Positions 26,227 to 36,958 of a DNA stretch of 64,000 bases are shown in pieces; position 1 is the first letter of the stretch; each line of letters begins with the position of its first letter. The notes beneath the pieces are model-generated. The model saw nothing but the letters and a program-made list of their open reading frames with translations, ran no database searches and had not been told where the DNA came from. The position numbers and the translations under genes were made by a program. Source of the DNA: Brevibacillus sedimenti. GTDB taxonomy: Bacteria > Bacillota > Bacilli > Brevibacillales > Brevibacillaceae. Where the stretch lies: positions 3,225,001 through 3,289,000 of the forward strand of contig NZ_CP064048.1 in assembly GCF_020923495.1 (NCBI RefSeq). Reading direction: 5' to 3'.

Positions 26227-27561
26227 TTAGTAGGTGTTCATGTATTGTTCGCGTTCCCAATCGTGGACGCGTGTACGGAACATATCCCATTCGATTTCTT
26301 TTGCCTCGGTGAAGTGGATCAGGGCATGTTCACCCAGCGCGTCGCAGATGACCGGATCGGCCTTCAGGCAGTCGATCGCTTCCTTCAGAGTAGCCGGCAG
26401 GCTTTCGATGCCGGCAGCTTCGCGCTCTTCTTCGGTCATCACGTAGATGTTGCGGTCCACCGACGGCGGCAGCTCCAGTTTGTTCTTTATGCCGTCCAGC
26501 CCCGCTTTCAGCATGACAGCCAGTGCCAGGTACGGGTTGGCAGCCGGGTCCGGGCTGCGAACTTCGATCCGCGTGCTCAATCCACGGGAAGCCGGGATGC
26601 GTACCAGCGGGGAGCGGTTTTTCGCCGACCAGGCCACATAGCACGGCGCTTCATAGCCGGGCACCAGACGCTTGTACGAGTTCACCAGTGGGTTGGTGAT
26701 GGCCGTAAATCCGCGTGCATGGTGCAGAATGCCGGCCAGGTAGTGTTTTGCCGTCTGGCTGAGGCCCAGCGGGTCAGATTCGTCGTAGAACGCATTTTCT
26801 TTGTTGCGGAAGAGAGATTGGTGAGCGTGCATGCCGGAACCGCTCACGCCAAACAGCGGTTTGGGCATAAACGTCGCGTGCAGGCCGTGTTGACGGGCAA
26901 TGGTTTTCACCACCAGTTTGAAGGTGACGATTTGGTCAGCCGCCTGCAGCGCGTCGGCGTATTTAAAGTCAATTTCGTGCTGACCCGGTGCTACTTCATG
27001 GTGGGATGCTTCAATTTCGAAGCCCATTTTTTCCAGGGTAAGCACAATGTCGCGGCGGCAGTTTTCACCAAGGTCGAGCGGCGCGAAGTCAAAATAACCG
27101 CCCTGGTCGTTCAGATCGAGTGTCGGTTCCCCTTTCTCGTTAATCTTGAAGAGGAAAAACTCCGGTTCCGAACCGACATTGAAAGCAGTGAAGCCCATCT
27201 CTTCTGCTTCCTTCAGCGCACGTTTCAGGATATAGCGCGGGTCCCCTTCAAACGGGGTGCCGTCTGGCATGTAGACGTCACAGATCAAACGGGCCACTTT
27301 GCCGTGCTCGGTCCCCCACGGGAAAACCACCCAGGTATCCAGATCCGGCACCAGGTACATGTCGGATTCCTCGATACGCACAAAGCCCTCGATGGACGAA
27401 CCGTCAAACATCATTTTGTTGTCCAGTGCCTTGGGCAGTTGGGAGAGCGGAATCTCCACGTTTTTGATGACCCCCATCAGGTCGGTAAACTGCAGGCGGA
27501 TATACCTGACATCCTCCTCTTGGGCCAGACGCATAATGTCTTCCTTGGTGTACTTGCTCAC
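26227..27561 (-). CDS. glnA: Glutamine synthetase, type I
   Basis: Makes glutamine from glutamate, ammonia and ATP. The protein has 444 residues, the usual length for the GSI-alpha form. Seen: [23 protein letters not shown], the ATP-site region [32 protein letters not shown] and the glutamate-site R-containing NRSPLVRIP. As in Bacillus, there is no adenylylation motif. It follows glnR by 35 bases. In Bacillus, feedback-inhibited GlnA activates GlnR, which likely applies here. Confidence 0.98.
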   Translation of the reverse strand: MSKYTKEDIMRLAQEEDVRYIRLQFTDLMGVIKNVEIPLSQLPKALDNKMMFDGSSIEGFVRIEESDMYLVPDLDTWVVFPWGTEHGKVARLICDVYMPDGTPFEGDPRYILKRALKEAEEMGFTAFNVGSEPEFFLFKINEKGEPTLDLNDQGGYFDFAPLDLGENCRRDIVLTLEKMGFEIEASHHEVAPGQHEIDFKYADALQAADQIVTFKLVVKTIARQHGLHATFMPKPLFGVSGSGMHAHQSLFRNKENAFYDESDPLGLSQTAKHYLAGILHHARGFTAITNPLVNSYKRLVPGYEAPCYVAWSAKNRSPLVRIPASRGLSTRIEVRSPDPAANPYLALAVMLKAGLDGIKNKLELPPSVDRNIYVMTEEEREAAGIESLPATLKEAIDCLKADPVICDALGEHALIHFTEAKEIEWDMFRTRVHDWEREQYMNTY

Positions 27562-27596
27562 GTTTCTCTCCTCCTATCGCGTTTGTTGTCTTGTAT

Positions 27597-28007
27597 TTAG
27601 TGGAAGAAGCGTGAAAGCTCTCCACGTATCAACGCATTCTCGCCGTGACGAGTCGCGTTGTTAAACAAGATTTGCTGCTTCAAAAGCTGATGCAGTTCCT
27701 TTTCGGACATTTCCTTCCGCTTGGCCTCGGAAGTGGCAGTGATCTCCGTCTTTTCCGCGGCGGACTGCTGCATCTGCAGCACCTGCTTGATGCCGGCGAT
27801 GTTGAGTCCTTTTTCGATCAGCGCCTTGATTTCCAGCAAGCGATCGACGTCGTTAAAGGAGAAGAGTCGCTGCTTCCCTTCCGTACGTGCCGGCTGAATC
27901 AGTCCGTTTTGCTCGTAATAACGGATTTGCCGGGCGGTCAGATCGGTCAACTTCATGACGATCCCGATTGGAAAGAGAGCCATGTTTCGACGAATGTCAT
28001 CACTCAT
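27597..28007 (-). CDS. glnR: Nitrogen regulator GlnR (MerR family)
   Basis: A 136-residue MerR-type repressor of glnRA and other nitrogen genes. The start MSDDIRRNMALFPIGIVMKLT and the helix-turn-helix with RQIRYYEQNGLIQPARTEGKQRLFS are almost as in B. subtilis GlnR. The C-terminal tail, which senses GlnA, ends LIRGELSRFFH. GAGGAGGGA precedes the ATG. Transcribed with glnA. Confidence 0.96.
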   Translation of the reverse strand: MSDDIRRNMALFPIGIVMKLTDLTARQIRYYEQNGLIQPARTEGKQRLFSFNDVDRLLEIKALIEKGLNIAGIKQVLQMQQSAAEKTEITATSEAKRKEMSEKELHQLLKQQILFNNATRHGENALIRGELSRFFH

Positions 28008-28040
28008 GACGTGTCCCTCCTCTTCTCAATCCTTGATTGT

Positions 28041-28069
28041 ATTGTATGCGTTTTTAAGAATCCTGTCAA
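28041..28069 (-). promoter_or_regulatory. glnRA promoter
   Basis: On the minus strand TTGACA (28064-28069) and TACAAT (28041-28046) with a 17-base spacer, 34 bases before glnR. Confidence 0.85.
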
Positions 28070-28073
28070 TGGA

Positions 28074-28090
28074 TGTTAGAAAAGATTACA
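28074..28090 (-). promoter_or_regulatory. GlnR operator
   Basis: TGTAA-TCTTTTC-TAACA on the minus strand matches the GlnR/TnrA consensus TGTNA-N7-TNACA without exception and lies just upstream of the -35. A second box is not seen. Confidence 0.85.
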
Positions 28091-28122
28091 CAAAATGATG
28101 CATCTTTCGGCAAATCAACGCG

Positions 28123-28160
28123 AAAAAACGGGAAGCGTCTCTTGCAACGCTCCCCGTTTG
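28123..28160 (-). terminator. ynbB terminator
   Basis: On the minus strand AACGGGGAGCGT and ACGCTTCCCGTT pair with one mismatch, followed by TTTT. It ends the hflX-ynbB transcript. Confidence 0.85.
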
Positions 28161-28196
28161 CAGGGCAATTGACTCGTTAACGCCGGTCTGCGACGC

Positions 28197-29474
28197 CTAC
28201 GCATTCGGCAGTTCCAGCAGCCCTTTTTCTAACAGGAGGTCCAGCGCGGTCAGGATGCCCACCTTGACATGGGAGTAGGTCAAACCGCCCTGCACGAAGC
28301 CCAGGTACGGCGGACGAATCGGGCCGTCCGCGGAAAACTCAATGCTCGCCCCCTGGATGAACGTGCCGGCCGCCATGATGACCGGATCGGCGTATCCGGG
28401 CATGTCACTCGGATAAGGGGTGACGTGGGAATCGACCGGTGCCGCCTTCTGGATGCCCTGGCAAAACGCGATCAATCGCTCCGCCGAACCAAATTCGACC
28501 GATTGGATCAGGTCGGTGCGCGGCTCGTGCCACAGCGGATTGGTCCGAAAGCCCAGCCGCTCCAAGAGTGCGGATGAAAAAATCGCCCCTTTGAGCGCTT
28601 CGCCAACCACATGAGGAGCGAGGAAAAAGCCCTGGTACATTTCCAACAGGGAGTACAGCGACGCTCCTCCCTCCGCGCCGATGCCGGGAGCGGCCATCCG
28701 GTAGGAAGCGAGCTTCACCAGGTCCTGTCTGCCGACGATGTATCCGCCGGTCTTGACCAGACCGCCGCCCGGGTTTTTGATCAGCGAACCTGCCATGATG
28801 TCCGCGCCCACCTGCAGCGGCTCCCGCTCCTCGGTAAACTCTCCGTAGCAGTTGTCCACAAAGACGATCAGTTCCGGATTCCGCCCTTTGACAAAGCGAA
28901 TCATCTCTTCCAGCTTGGCGATGGTAAACGACGGACGGTCAGCGTATCCGCGGGAACGCTGGATGCCGATCACTTTTGTATTCGGGGTGATCGCCTCGGC
29001 CACAGCGGCAAAGTCAATTTCCCCCTCCGGCGTCAGCGGCACATAGCGGTACCCGATGCCATAGTCCTTCAGCGAGCCTTGTCCCTCGCCGCGCACACCT
29101 ACTACTTCTTCCAGCGTGTCATACGGTTTGCCGGTGATGTACAGCAGTTCGTCGCCGGGACGGAGCAGGCCGAACAGGCAGATGGCGATCGCGTGCGTGC
29201 CGGAGATGATGTGTGGCCGGACCAAGGCCGCCTCCCCGCCAAACACGTCCGCATAAATCGCTTCCAGCGTCGCACGGCCCGTGTCATCGTAGCCGTATCC
29301 CGTCGACGGCGCAAAGTGAAACTCGTTTACTTCATGCTTCTGAAACGAACGGAGCACCTTCAACTGGTTGTAGTCGACCAGGGCGGCAATCTCCTGATGC
29401 CGCCCGGCAATCATCGCTTCGACTTCCTGCACGATCGGGCGCAGCCGTTCTCCATGGGTGAATAATGAAAACAT
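28197..29474 (-). CDS. ynbB: YnbB, PLP-dependent methionine gamma-lyase-like protein
   Basis: A fold-type I PLP enzyme of 425 residues (family formerly named aluminium resistance protein). Seen: STGYGYDDTGRATLE, GTHAI near the cofactor site, VFVDNCYGEF with the PLP-binding Asp, and the Lys of AGSLIKNPGGG. The reaction is not established for the family; carbon-sulfur lyase activity is assumed from homology. ATG 29472-29474 has AGGAACG upstream and lies eight bases after the hflX stop, the same order as in B. subtilis ynbA-ynbB. Confidence 0.9.
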   Translation of the reverse strand: MFSLFTHGERLRPIVQEVEAMIAGRHQEIAALVDYNQLKVLRSFQKHEVNEFHFAPSTGYGYDDTGRATLEAIYADVFGGEAALVRPHIISGTHAIAICLFGLLRPGDELLYITGKPYDTLEEVVGVRGEGQGSLKDYGIGYRYVPLTPEGEIDFAAVAEAITPNTKVIGIQRSRGYADRPSFTIAKLEEMIRFVKGRNPELIVFVDNCYGEFTEEREPLQVGADIMAGSLIKNPGGGLVKTGGYIVGRQDLVKLASYRMAAPGIGAEGGASLYSLLEMYQGFFLAPHVVGEALKGAIFSSALLERLGFRTNPLWHEPRTDLIQSVEFGSAERLIAFCQGIQKAAPVDSHVTPYPSDMPGYADPVIMAAGTFIQGASIEFSADGPIRPPYLGFVQGGLTYSHVKVGILTALDLLLEKGLLELPNA

Positions 29475-29482
29475 TGTCGTTC

Positions 29483-30775
<1,293 letters not shown>

Positions 30776-30822
30776 GTATTCACGTCCTTTCCCACCCTAT
30801 CATACCACAATTCATCCGGTTG

Positions 30823-31779
30823 TCAGGAAGCGGGCCAGACAAAATCCTCCGGCAGCAGCGTCATCACCTCGTCGCGCGTCGGTTCCGCCACGTCCAATAG
30901 CCGCACTGCCTGTCTGCGGATGGCCTGTTCAATGGCGTTCCGAACATAGCGGGCGTTGCTGAAATTGACTTCAAACACATCGTTGCGCTTGCGCATCAGA
31001 TGGTGTCGCAACTTTTCCCTGGCGGAGGGTGACAGCTTGTATTCCTTTCCCTCCACCATCAACTCGGCAATGCTGATCAGTTCGTCTACCGTGTAGTCGG
31101 CAAACCGCAGTTGAATGGGAAAGCGGGAAGGCAATCCGGGATTCAGCTCCAGAAATGCATCCATCTCATCGGTGTAGCCCGCCAGAATGCAGATAAAATC
31201 ATTGCCGTGGTCTTCCAGTGCCTTTGTCAAACAATCAATTGCTTCCTTGCCAAAATCCTTTTCTCCGCCGCGCGCCAGGGAGTACGCCTCGTCGATGAAC
31301 AAGATGCCGCCAAGCGCCTTTTTGATGAGCTCGCGCGTCTTTTGCGCGGTATGGCCGATAAATTCGCCGACGAGATCGGCCCGTTCCACTTCGATCAGAT
31401 GTCCCTTGCTCAAAATGCCCATTTCGCGAAAGAGTTTGCCAAACAAGCGGGCGACCGTCGTCTTGCCGGTGCCCGGATTTCCTTTGAACACCATGTGGTA
31501 GACTTGCTTCTCCAGCTTCAGGTTGTGTTTTTCCCGCTCCTTGTTTACCCTCAGCAGCGCGTGGATCTCGTACATCAGCTTTTTGGCTTCACGCAAACCG
31601 ATCAGTCGCTCCAGCTCGTCGAAGGCGGCGGCCACATTGCCGGGTGCGGTAGTGCGTACCTTGTCGGCCAATGTTTCCGGACGTTTGACCTTTTCCGGCC
31701 GGCGAAAGACTACCTGGATGCGGTTAGGAGCCTTGTCTGTCACGGAATCAGCCGGCGGTTGATTGCCCGACGGTTTCAC
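30823..31779 (-). CDS. spoVK: Stage V sporulation protein K, AAA ATPase
   Basis: A protein of 318 residues needed for spore maturation in Bacillus. AAA motifs: GNPGTGKTTVARLFGKLF (Walker A, about residue 98), ILFIDEAYSL (Walker B), NPGLPSRFPI (sensor/arginine region). The N-terminal 40 residues are basic and variable. GTG start with AGGTGAT upstream. In Bacillus it is made in the mother cell under SigE; no sigma-E promoter was located here with confidence. Confidence 0.93.
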   Translation of the reverse strand: MKPSGNQPPADSVTDKAPNRIQVVFRRPEKVKRPETLADKVRTTAPGNVAAAFDELERLIGLREAKKLMYEIHALLRVNKEREKHNLKLEKQVYHMVFKGNPGTGKTTVARLFGKLFREMGILSKGHLIEVERADLVGEFIGHTAQKTRELIKKALGGILFIDEAYSLARGGEKDFGKEAIDCLTKALEDHGNDFICILAGYTDEMDAFLELNPGLPSRFPIQLRFADYTVDELISIAELMVEGKEYKLSPSAREKLRHHLMRKRNDVFEVNFSNARYVRNAIEQAIRRQAVRLLDVAEPTRDEVMTLLPEDFVWPAS

Positions 31780-31848
31780 CAGCGATCACCTGCCTCATGG
31801 TCATACATTAAGTATACGCATGGGGCTGGCAGACCTGCCCATTTTTTT

Positions 31849-32637
31849 CTACAGGGACGTATACCTGTGGACACCCGCCCGGCCAATCCGGTTGAAAAAC
31901 CATGACATGACCAGCAGTCCGGCCATGCACCCGGAGAGAAACGGCACGACGCCGCCCAGCAGACGCGCCATCGTCCATGCGCCGCCAGCGCTCCATACCC
32001 ACGCGACAGCCGCGAACAGGCCGCATCCGCCCACACCCAGCCAATACAACCATTTTATCCGGACCAAAAGACGTCTCCCGCCGACCACCATTGCCTGCCC
32101 GCGATGCACCATCCGCCAGAGTGCCAGCGCAATCAGCGACAAGCCAATGAGCGTACTGCCGTGCTGCAGCAGCTTGTAGACGGGTATGTCCAAGCCCGCC
32201 AAAGGAAGCGGCACCCGTTGTTGCAGAAGCGGCAGGCGGCTGACCATGAACGCCCCCTGATGGGTAAACGCGTCCCAGACGATATGGGTGAGACTGCCGA
32301 TTACCGCCGAATAGGAAAAGACCAGCCCATCGCGCAGCGAACCGATCATCCAAGGCTTGGCCGCAGCGTATCCCAGCCCCCGGTCAAACGGGGCGGGCAG
32401 GCAGGCGACCAGGGGGCGCTTGACGATGCGGTGAAAAAGTAAGGCCAACAGAAAACTGAGCGGCAGATCAAACACAAACAGGCCGACCAGGGTATGACTG
32501 ACCGCGCTGTACGGCCTCAACCGGAAAAAGTATTCAAAATCGGGCGCCATGCTGCCAAAGACCAGTGCGGTAAAAGACAGCCAGCGAACGCGCCAGAAGG
32601 GCAGCACGATCGCCGGGTGGGCAAACGTGAACGGCAA
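31849..32637 (-). CDS. DUF4184 family membrane protein
   Basis: A protein of 262 residues with six to seven hydrophobic segments. It opens PFTFAHPAIVLPF and has GSMAPDFEYFF and HIVWDAFTHQG, typical of DUF4184 proteins (similar in outline to LrgB/YdjM-type membrane hydrolases with Asp/His). TTG at 32635-32637 is preferred as start: GGAGAG is eight bases upstream, whereas it touches the in-frame GTG three codons earlier. Located upstream of spoVK; function unknown. Confidence 0.75.
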   Translation of the reverse strand: MPFTFAHPAIVLPFWRVRWLSFTALVFGSMAPDFEYFFRLRPYSAVSHTLVGLFVFDLPLSFLLALLFHRIVKRPLVACLPAPFDRGLGYAAAKPWMIGSLRDGLVFSYSAVIGSLTHIVWDAFTHQGAFMVSRLPLLQQRVPLPLAGLDIPVYKLLQHGSTLIGLSLIALALWRMVHRGQAMVVGGRRLLVRIKWLYWLGVGGCGLFAAVAWVWSAGGAWTMARLLGGVVPFLSGCMAGLLVMSWFFNRIGRAGVHRYTSL

Positions 32638-32745
32638 AGAACCCACTCTCCATAAGATATTTTATGTAAACTTATAGGCTGTTTCATCCTGTCTGCTGCA
32701 CCTGTTTTTTTGCGTGCCGGAACCAGCAAACCTGTCCCTGACAGT

Positions 32746-32778
32746 GAAAAAAGCCCGGATGGCTAAGATCCCGGCTTC
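32746..32778 (-). terminator. hfq terminator
   Basis: On the minus strand AAGCCGGGA and TCCGGGCTT pair with one mismatch around nine bases, followed by TTTT. Confidence 0.8.
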
Positions 32779-32790
32779 GTTGGTGTGACG

Positions 32791-33033
32791 CTATGCTTGC
32801 TGATTGTTGTCTTGAGACATGAGCGACACGGGACGCTGCGGCGTGAACGTGGAAATGGCATGCTTGTATACAAGCTGCTGCTTACCTTCGCTGTCAATCA
32901 CGATGGTAAAGTTGTCAAACGCTTTGATGTAGCCGCGCAGTTGAAACCCGTTTACCAGGTAGATGGTGACAGCGATGTTCTCCTTCCGCAAGTGGTTCAG
33001 GAACGTATCTTGAATGTTGATCGACTGTTTCAT
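32791..33033 (-). CDS. hfq: RNA chaperone Hfq
   Basis: An 80-residue Sm-like protein. Sm1 includes [25 protein letters not shown] without break and Sm2 YKHAIST, with the usual Gln, Phe and Lys/His contacts. The second ATG (33031-33033) is chosen: GGGGGT lies seven bases before it and only two bases from the first. It follows miaA by 29 bases as in most bacteria, then stops at a terminator. Confidence 0.96.
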   Translation of the reverse strand: MKQSINIQDTFLNHLRKENIAVTIYLVNGFQLRGYIKAFDNFTIVIDSEGKQQLVYKHAISTFTPQRPVSLMSQDNNQQA

Positions 33034-33062
33034 GTTCATTACCCCCTAAAAGGACTTGTATG

Positions 33063-34022
33063 TTATATATTCGGCAATCGCTGAAACTTTCCTGCCAATA
33101 TCTGCTTGATTGTTTGGATGATCTTCGGACGCTCGGCGGGATCGGTCAGATCAAACCACTGCACCTCCGACATGCGCCGAAACCAGGACAGCTGGCGCTT
33201 GGCAAAATGGCGGGTCCGCTGCTTGATGTCGTTGACCGCCTTCTCCAGCGTGATCTCTCCGTACAAATACGGAATCAATTCCTTGTAACCCAGCCCCTGC
33301 ATCGACGTCAGCGCCGAGCCGTACCCTTGATCCAACAGACGGCGCACCTCGTCCACCAGACCGGCTTCCAGCATCTTGTCCACGCGCTGGTTGATGCGCT
33401 CGTACAGCACGTGCCGCTCCATCGTCAATCCGATCATCAGCAGATCGTACGGGGAATGCTCGGCCCGATGTTGAAAATCAGACATTTTGATGCCGGTCAA
33501 TTCATAAATTTCCAAAGCGCGAATCACCCGTTTCACATCGTTGGGGTGAAGCCGTTCCGCTGTCAGCGGATCAATCGCGGCAAGCCGTCGATGAAGGGCC
33601 TCCGCTCCCTCCGTCTCGGCCAGGCGCTGCAGCCGGCTGCGCAGTTCCGGGTCCTGCTCCGCCTGGGCGAATTGAAAGCTGTGGGTGACCGACTCGATGT
33701 AGAGGCCGGTGCCGCCGACGATAAACGGCAGCTTTCCGCGCGCATTTATCTCGGTGATCAGCCGTGTCGCCGCTTTTTGAAACAGCGCCACGGAGTACTC
33801 TTCATCCGGATCGATAATGTCGATCAGGTGGTGCGGCACGAGCGCCCGCTCTTCCGGCGTCGCCTTGGCCGTCCCGATATCCATGCCGCGGTAGACCTGC
33901 ATGGAATCGCCGGAAATGATTTCGCCGTCGAAGCATTCGGCCAGCTCAAGGCTCAGCTCTGTCTTGCCCACGGCGGTCGGGCCGACGATCACGACCAGTT
34001 TTTCCTTTGGTGGCAAAGTCAC
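33063..34022 (-). CDS. miaA: tRNA dimethylallyltransferase MiaA
   Basis: Adds a dimethylallyl group to A37 of tRNAs reading U-starting codons; MiaB in this window then thiomethylates it. 319 residues. Walker A GPTAVGKTELS, SGDSMQVYRGMDIGTAK, VGGTGLYIE and the late RTRHFAKRQLSWFR are diagnostic. The GTG start overlaps the stop of the methyltransferase gene (GTGA), a sign of coupling. Confidence 0.97.
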   Translation of the reverse strand: MTLPPKEKLVVIVGPTAVGKTELSLELAECFDGEIISGDSMQVYRGMDIGTAKATPEERALVPHHLIDIIDPDEEYSVALFQKAATRLITEINARGKLPFIVGGTGLYIESVTHSFQFAQAEQDPELRSRLQRLAETEGAEALHRRLAAIDPLTAERLHPNDVKRVIRALEIYELTGIKMSDFQHRAEHSPYDLLMIGLTMERHVLYERINQRVDKMLEAGLVDEVRRLLDQGYGSALTSMQGLGYKELIPYLYGEITLEKAVNDIKQRTRHFAKRQLSWFRRMSEVQWFDLTDPAERPKIIQTIKQILAGKFQRLPNI

Positions 34023-34804
34023 TCCCCTCCATCTGTCTCTTTATAGCTGTACACGACCTGATGGCCGCGCGTGCGAAACGGGGTAAACCCGAACCGCTCG
34101 TACAGCCGTCCCGCTTTGCCTTCCTTCAGTACGACGCGCCGTTTGGCAACTCTGAGCGCCTCCTCCACTGCCTCCGCATCCAGCGGGGCCATGTTGGCGT
34201 GCTCGCGAATGCCGGCAATCCCGGTGGAGTCGTGTACCGTCCGCTCAAACATCGGATCGAAGTAAACTACGTCAAACGATCGGTCCGGCAGGTCTTTCAG
34301 GATGTCGAGATGGTGCCCGTGTCTCACCTCGATCCGGCCCATCGCCTCGCGCAGCGCCTCTGAGTCGGTCGGATAGTGACGCAATCCGTCTGCGACCAGT
34401 ATCGCGATGTGCTTTTCGGATTCAATCCCGACCACCCTGCCTGTTCGGCCGACAGCGTGGGAAAAGACGATCGCGTCGGCACCCAGGCCGAGTGTGGCGT
34501 CCAGCACGCTGTCACCTGGTTGAATTTGGCAAGCGGCAAGCATAGTATCAGTATCGCCGCGCTCCATCCGCTTTATACGAAAGACGGCCGTGTTCGGATG
34601 AAAAAAGAACGGGCTCTTTCCCTCTGCTTCCAGGCGGACCCCTTTGGCGGTGACGATCAGCACCTCCGCCTCATTGTAGCGCCGGCGCAGCTCCTCAATC
34701 GAACAATCGCCCCGCTCGATGACCGGCAGGCCAAACTGTGCAGCCAGTTCAGCTGCGTGGCGGCGCGTCTCCTCGCTGGGTTTCAGTCCGGTGGTAATCA
34801 GCAT
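34019..34804 (-). CDS. RsmJ-like class I SAM methyltransferase
   Basis: A protein of 261 residues. The SAM site is DATLGLGADAIVFS near residue 100, and the catalytic loop VVYFDPMFER corresponds to the DPMFP motif of the RsmJ family (16S rRNA G1516 methylation in E. coli). The N-terminal 90 residues resemble the RsmJ N-domain (ITTGLKPSEE ... VIERGD). Whether the target is the same in Firmicutes is not known. Start ATG directly abuts the mutL stop; the end overlaps miaA. Confidence 0.75.
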   Translation of the reverse strand: MLITTGLKPSEETRRHAAELAAQFGLPVIERGDCSIEELRRRYNEAEVLIVTAKGVRLEAEGKSPFFFHPNTAVFRIKRMERGDTDTMLAACQIQPGDSVLDATLGLGADAIVFSHAVGRTGRVVGIESEKHIAILVADGLRHYPTDSEALREAMGRIEVRHGHHLDILKDLPDRSFDVVYFDPMFERTVHDSTGIAGIREHANMAPLDAEAVEEALRVAKRRVVLKEGKAGRLYERFGFTPFRTRGHQVVYSYKETDGGE

Positions 34805-36934
34805 CTACATCACCCGTTTAAACATTTTCTCCAAATCGTATGTGGAGAAGTGGATGATGATCGGCCGGCCGTGCGGACATGTAAACGGACTGGTCGTTTC
34901 GCGGAGCGTATTGAGCAAGCTTTCCATCTCCGCATGGGTCAGATAGCGGTTGGCCTTGATGGCAGCCTTGCAGGACATCATGATCGCCGCCTTCTCCCGC
35001 ATCGCCCGTATGTCTGCTTCAGCCGCCTCGCCCGTCTCCAGCACAAACTGGATCAGCTCTTCGATCACTTCCAGTTCGCTGCCCTCCGGAAACCAGTGAG
35101 GATGTCCCCGCACAATGAACGTTCGACCGCCAAACGACTCGATGTCGAGGCCAAACGAACGCAGCAGGGACAGCTTTTTCTCCAGCTTCACCGCTTCCTG
35201 AGCCGTGCACTCCACGGTGTGGGGAAAGAGCAGCATCTGGCTGGCGACGCTCTCCTGCTTCAGTTTTTCCATGAAATACTCGTAGAAAATCCGCTCCTGC
35301 GCGGCGTGCTGGTCAATCAGATACATGCCGTTATCGTTCTGCGCCACGATGTAGGTGCCGTGTACCTGTCCGACCGGAAAAAGCAGGGGCACGGCCGATC
35401 TGTCGCCGCCAGGCTGTGCAGCGGCTGGTTCCGCCTCGGGAGCGGGGAACTGGACAGCAGGCTGCTCTGTCTGCAGGCCATCTGCCGTCATCGGTGCGGT
35501 TTCTGCCGGCACCAGGGAAGCCGAATGATTATCGGCTGCAGGTGTTTCCAGCCCGCCGTCTGTACCGGCCGACGCGCTGCCCTCTCTATGAGACGTGCCG
35601 AGTGCTTTTGAAGTTGCAGTCAATTCTCCCGCTGCCGCATTTCCCTGCAGCGGAACGGATGCAGGCCGCTCCTGTGCTAGACCCGCGTACTCCCCACCCG
35701 ATTCCTTTACGACCGTGGCGTCAGCTGGCGCATCTCCGCCCAGCCGCGGGGAGCGCGCTTGTGACAGGGCCTCCTGTCGTGCCAACCACTCCCGCAGACG
35801 CGGACTGGCCTCAAGATCGACGGCACGGGAGATGCTTTGACTGCTCGCCGCTCCCGGTTTGGGCAGCTGCAGGTCAAACTGCGGCTGCACCACCTGTTCC
35901 ACCACTTTTGCCTTACGCTCGGCTGCCATCGGCCGGACGATCTCCAGCCCCTGACGCAGCGTCTCCCGGACGGAACGCTCGATGGCGCCCAGCAGCTGAT
36001 CTTCCTTGCTGAACCGAACCTCCAGCTTGGCGGGATGGACATTGACGTCGACGAGCGACGGGTCCATCTCGATCTGAAGCGTGACGATCGGATAGCGCCC
36101 GATCGGCAGCAGCGTGTGATAACCGCGCAGGATGGCGTTGTTCAGGCCAAAGTGGCGGACGTACCGGCCGTTGACCAGCGTGGACAGATAGGAGCGGTTG
36201 GCCCGCGTCACTTCCGTCTTGGAGACGAAGCCGGTCCAGCGGAAGTCCAGCGTCTCCCCGCTGATCGGCAGCAGCAGCTTGGCCACCTGGACGCCGTAAA
36301 TCGCCGCCATCACGTGCAGCAGCTTGCCGTCACCGGAGGTCTGCAGGAGCACTTTGCCGTTGTGCGTCAGGGTAAAGGCGATGGACGGGTACGTCAGCGC
36401 CAGCCGGTTGACGTAGTCGGAAATATGGCCGATTTCGGTGGCGATCGACTTCATGTACTTCAACCGGGCCGGCGTGTTGTAAAACAGGTCGCGCACGCAA
36501 ATATCCGTCCCTTTGACTGTGGCGGCGTCGGCAATGTTCGTAATTTGGCCACCCTCGATCGTCAGGCGCGTCCCCACCTGGCTGCTGGAGGGACTGCTCG
36601 TCAGTTCCATCCGGGAGACAGCGGCGATACTGGGCAGGGCCTCGCCGCGAAACCCCAGGGTGCGAATCCGGAACAGGTCGCGTGTCGTGCGAATCTTGCT
36701 GGTCGCGTGCCGTTCAAAGGCCAGCTGGCAGTCTTCCCGGTCCATGCCGTGGCCGTTGTCCACCACGCGGATGAGCTGCAGCCCGCCTTCTTCCACGTGC
36801 ACCTCGATCGCGCTAGCTCCGGCGTCCACCGCGTTTTCCACCAGTTCTTTCACGACCGAAGCCGGCCTCTCCACCACTTCACCGGCAGCGATCATATTGG
36901 CGAGATGCTCATCGAGCACTTGAATGTGTCCCAT
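34805..36934 (-). CDS. mutL: DNA mismatch repair protein MutL
   Basis: A protein of 709 residues. GHKL ATPase at the N-terminus: AAGEVVERPASVVKEL, ELVENAVDAGA, DNGHGM and TLGFRGEAL. A long Ala/Pro/Ser-rich linker spans about residues 340-500. The C-terminal endonuclease domain has DQHAAQER (metal site) followed by FYEYF, showing that this MutL nicks DNA itself, as in species without MutH. 24 bases after the mutS stop. Confidence 0.97.
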   Translation of the reverse strand: MGHIQVLDEHLANMIAAGEVVERPASVVKELVENAVDAGASAIEVHVEEGGLQLIRVVDNGHGMDREDCQLAFERHATSKIRTTRDLFRIRTLGFRGEALPSIAAVSRMELTSSPSSSQVGTRLTIEGGQITNIADAATVKGTDICVRDLFYNTPARLKYMKSIATEIGHISDYVNRLALTYPSIAFTLTHNGKVLLQTSGDGKLLHVMAAIYGVQVAKLLLPISGETLDFRWTGFVSKTEVTRANRSYLSTLVNGRYVRHFGLNNAILRGYHTLLPIGRYPIVTLQIEMDPSLVDVNVHPAKLEVRFSKEDQLLGAIERSVRETLRQGLEIVRPMAAERKAKVVEQVVQPQFDLQLPKPGAASSQSISRAVDLEASPRLREWLARQEALSQARSPRLGGDAPADATVVKESGGEYAGLAQERPASVPLQGNAAAGELTATSKALGTSHREGSASAGTDGGLETPAADNHSASLVPAETAPMTADGLQTEQPAVQFPAPEAEPAAAQPGGDRSAVPLLFPVGQVHGTYIVAQNDNGMYLIDQHAAQERIFYEYFMEKLKQESVASQMLLFPHTVECTAQEAVKLEKKLSLLRSFGLDIESFGGRTFIVRGHPHWFPEGSELEVIEELIQFVLETGEAAEADIRAMREKAAIMMSCKAAIKANRYLTHAEMESLLNTLRETTSPFTCPHGRPIIIHFSTYDLEKMFKRVM

Positions 36935-36958
36935 CGATCTCCTCCTTGGATCGGCCCG

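Noticed and set aside
25850-26312. Overlapping open frames across the MITE-like element
   Set aside because: No ribosome sites, no conserved-looking sequence, and the region is a repeat with inverted arms.
26245-27600. Long open frame opposite glnA
   Set aside because: Shadow of glutamine synthetase, whose motifs are complete on the other strand.
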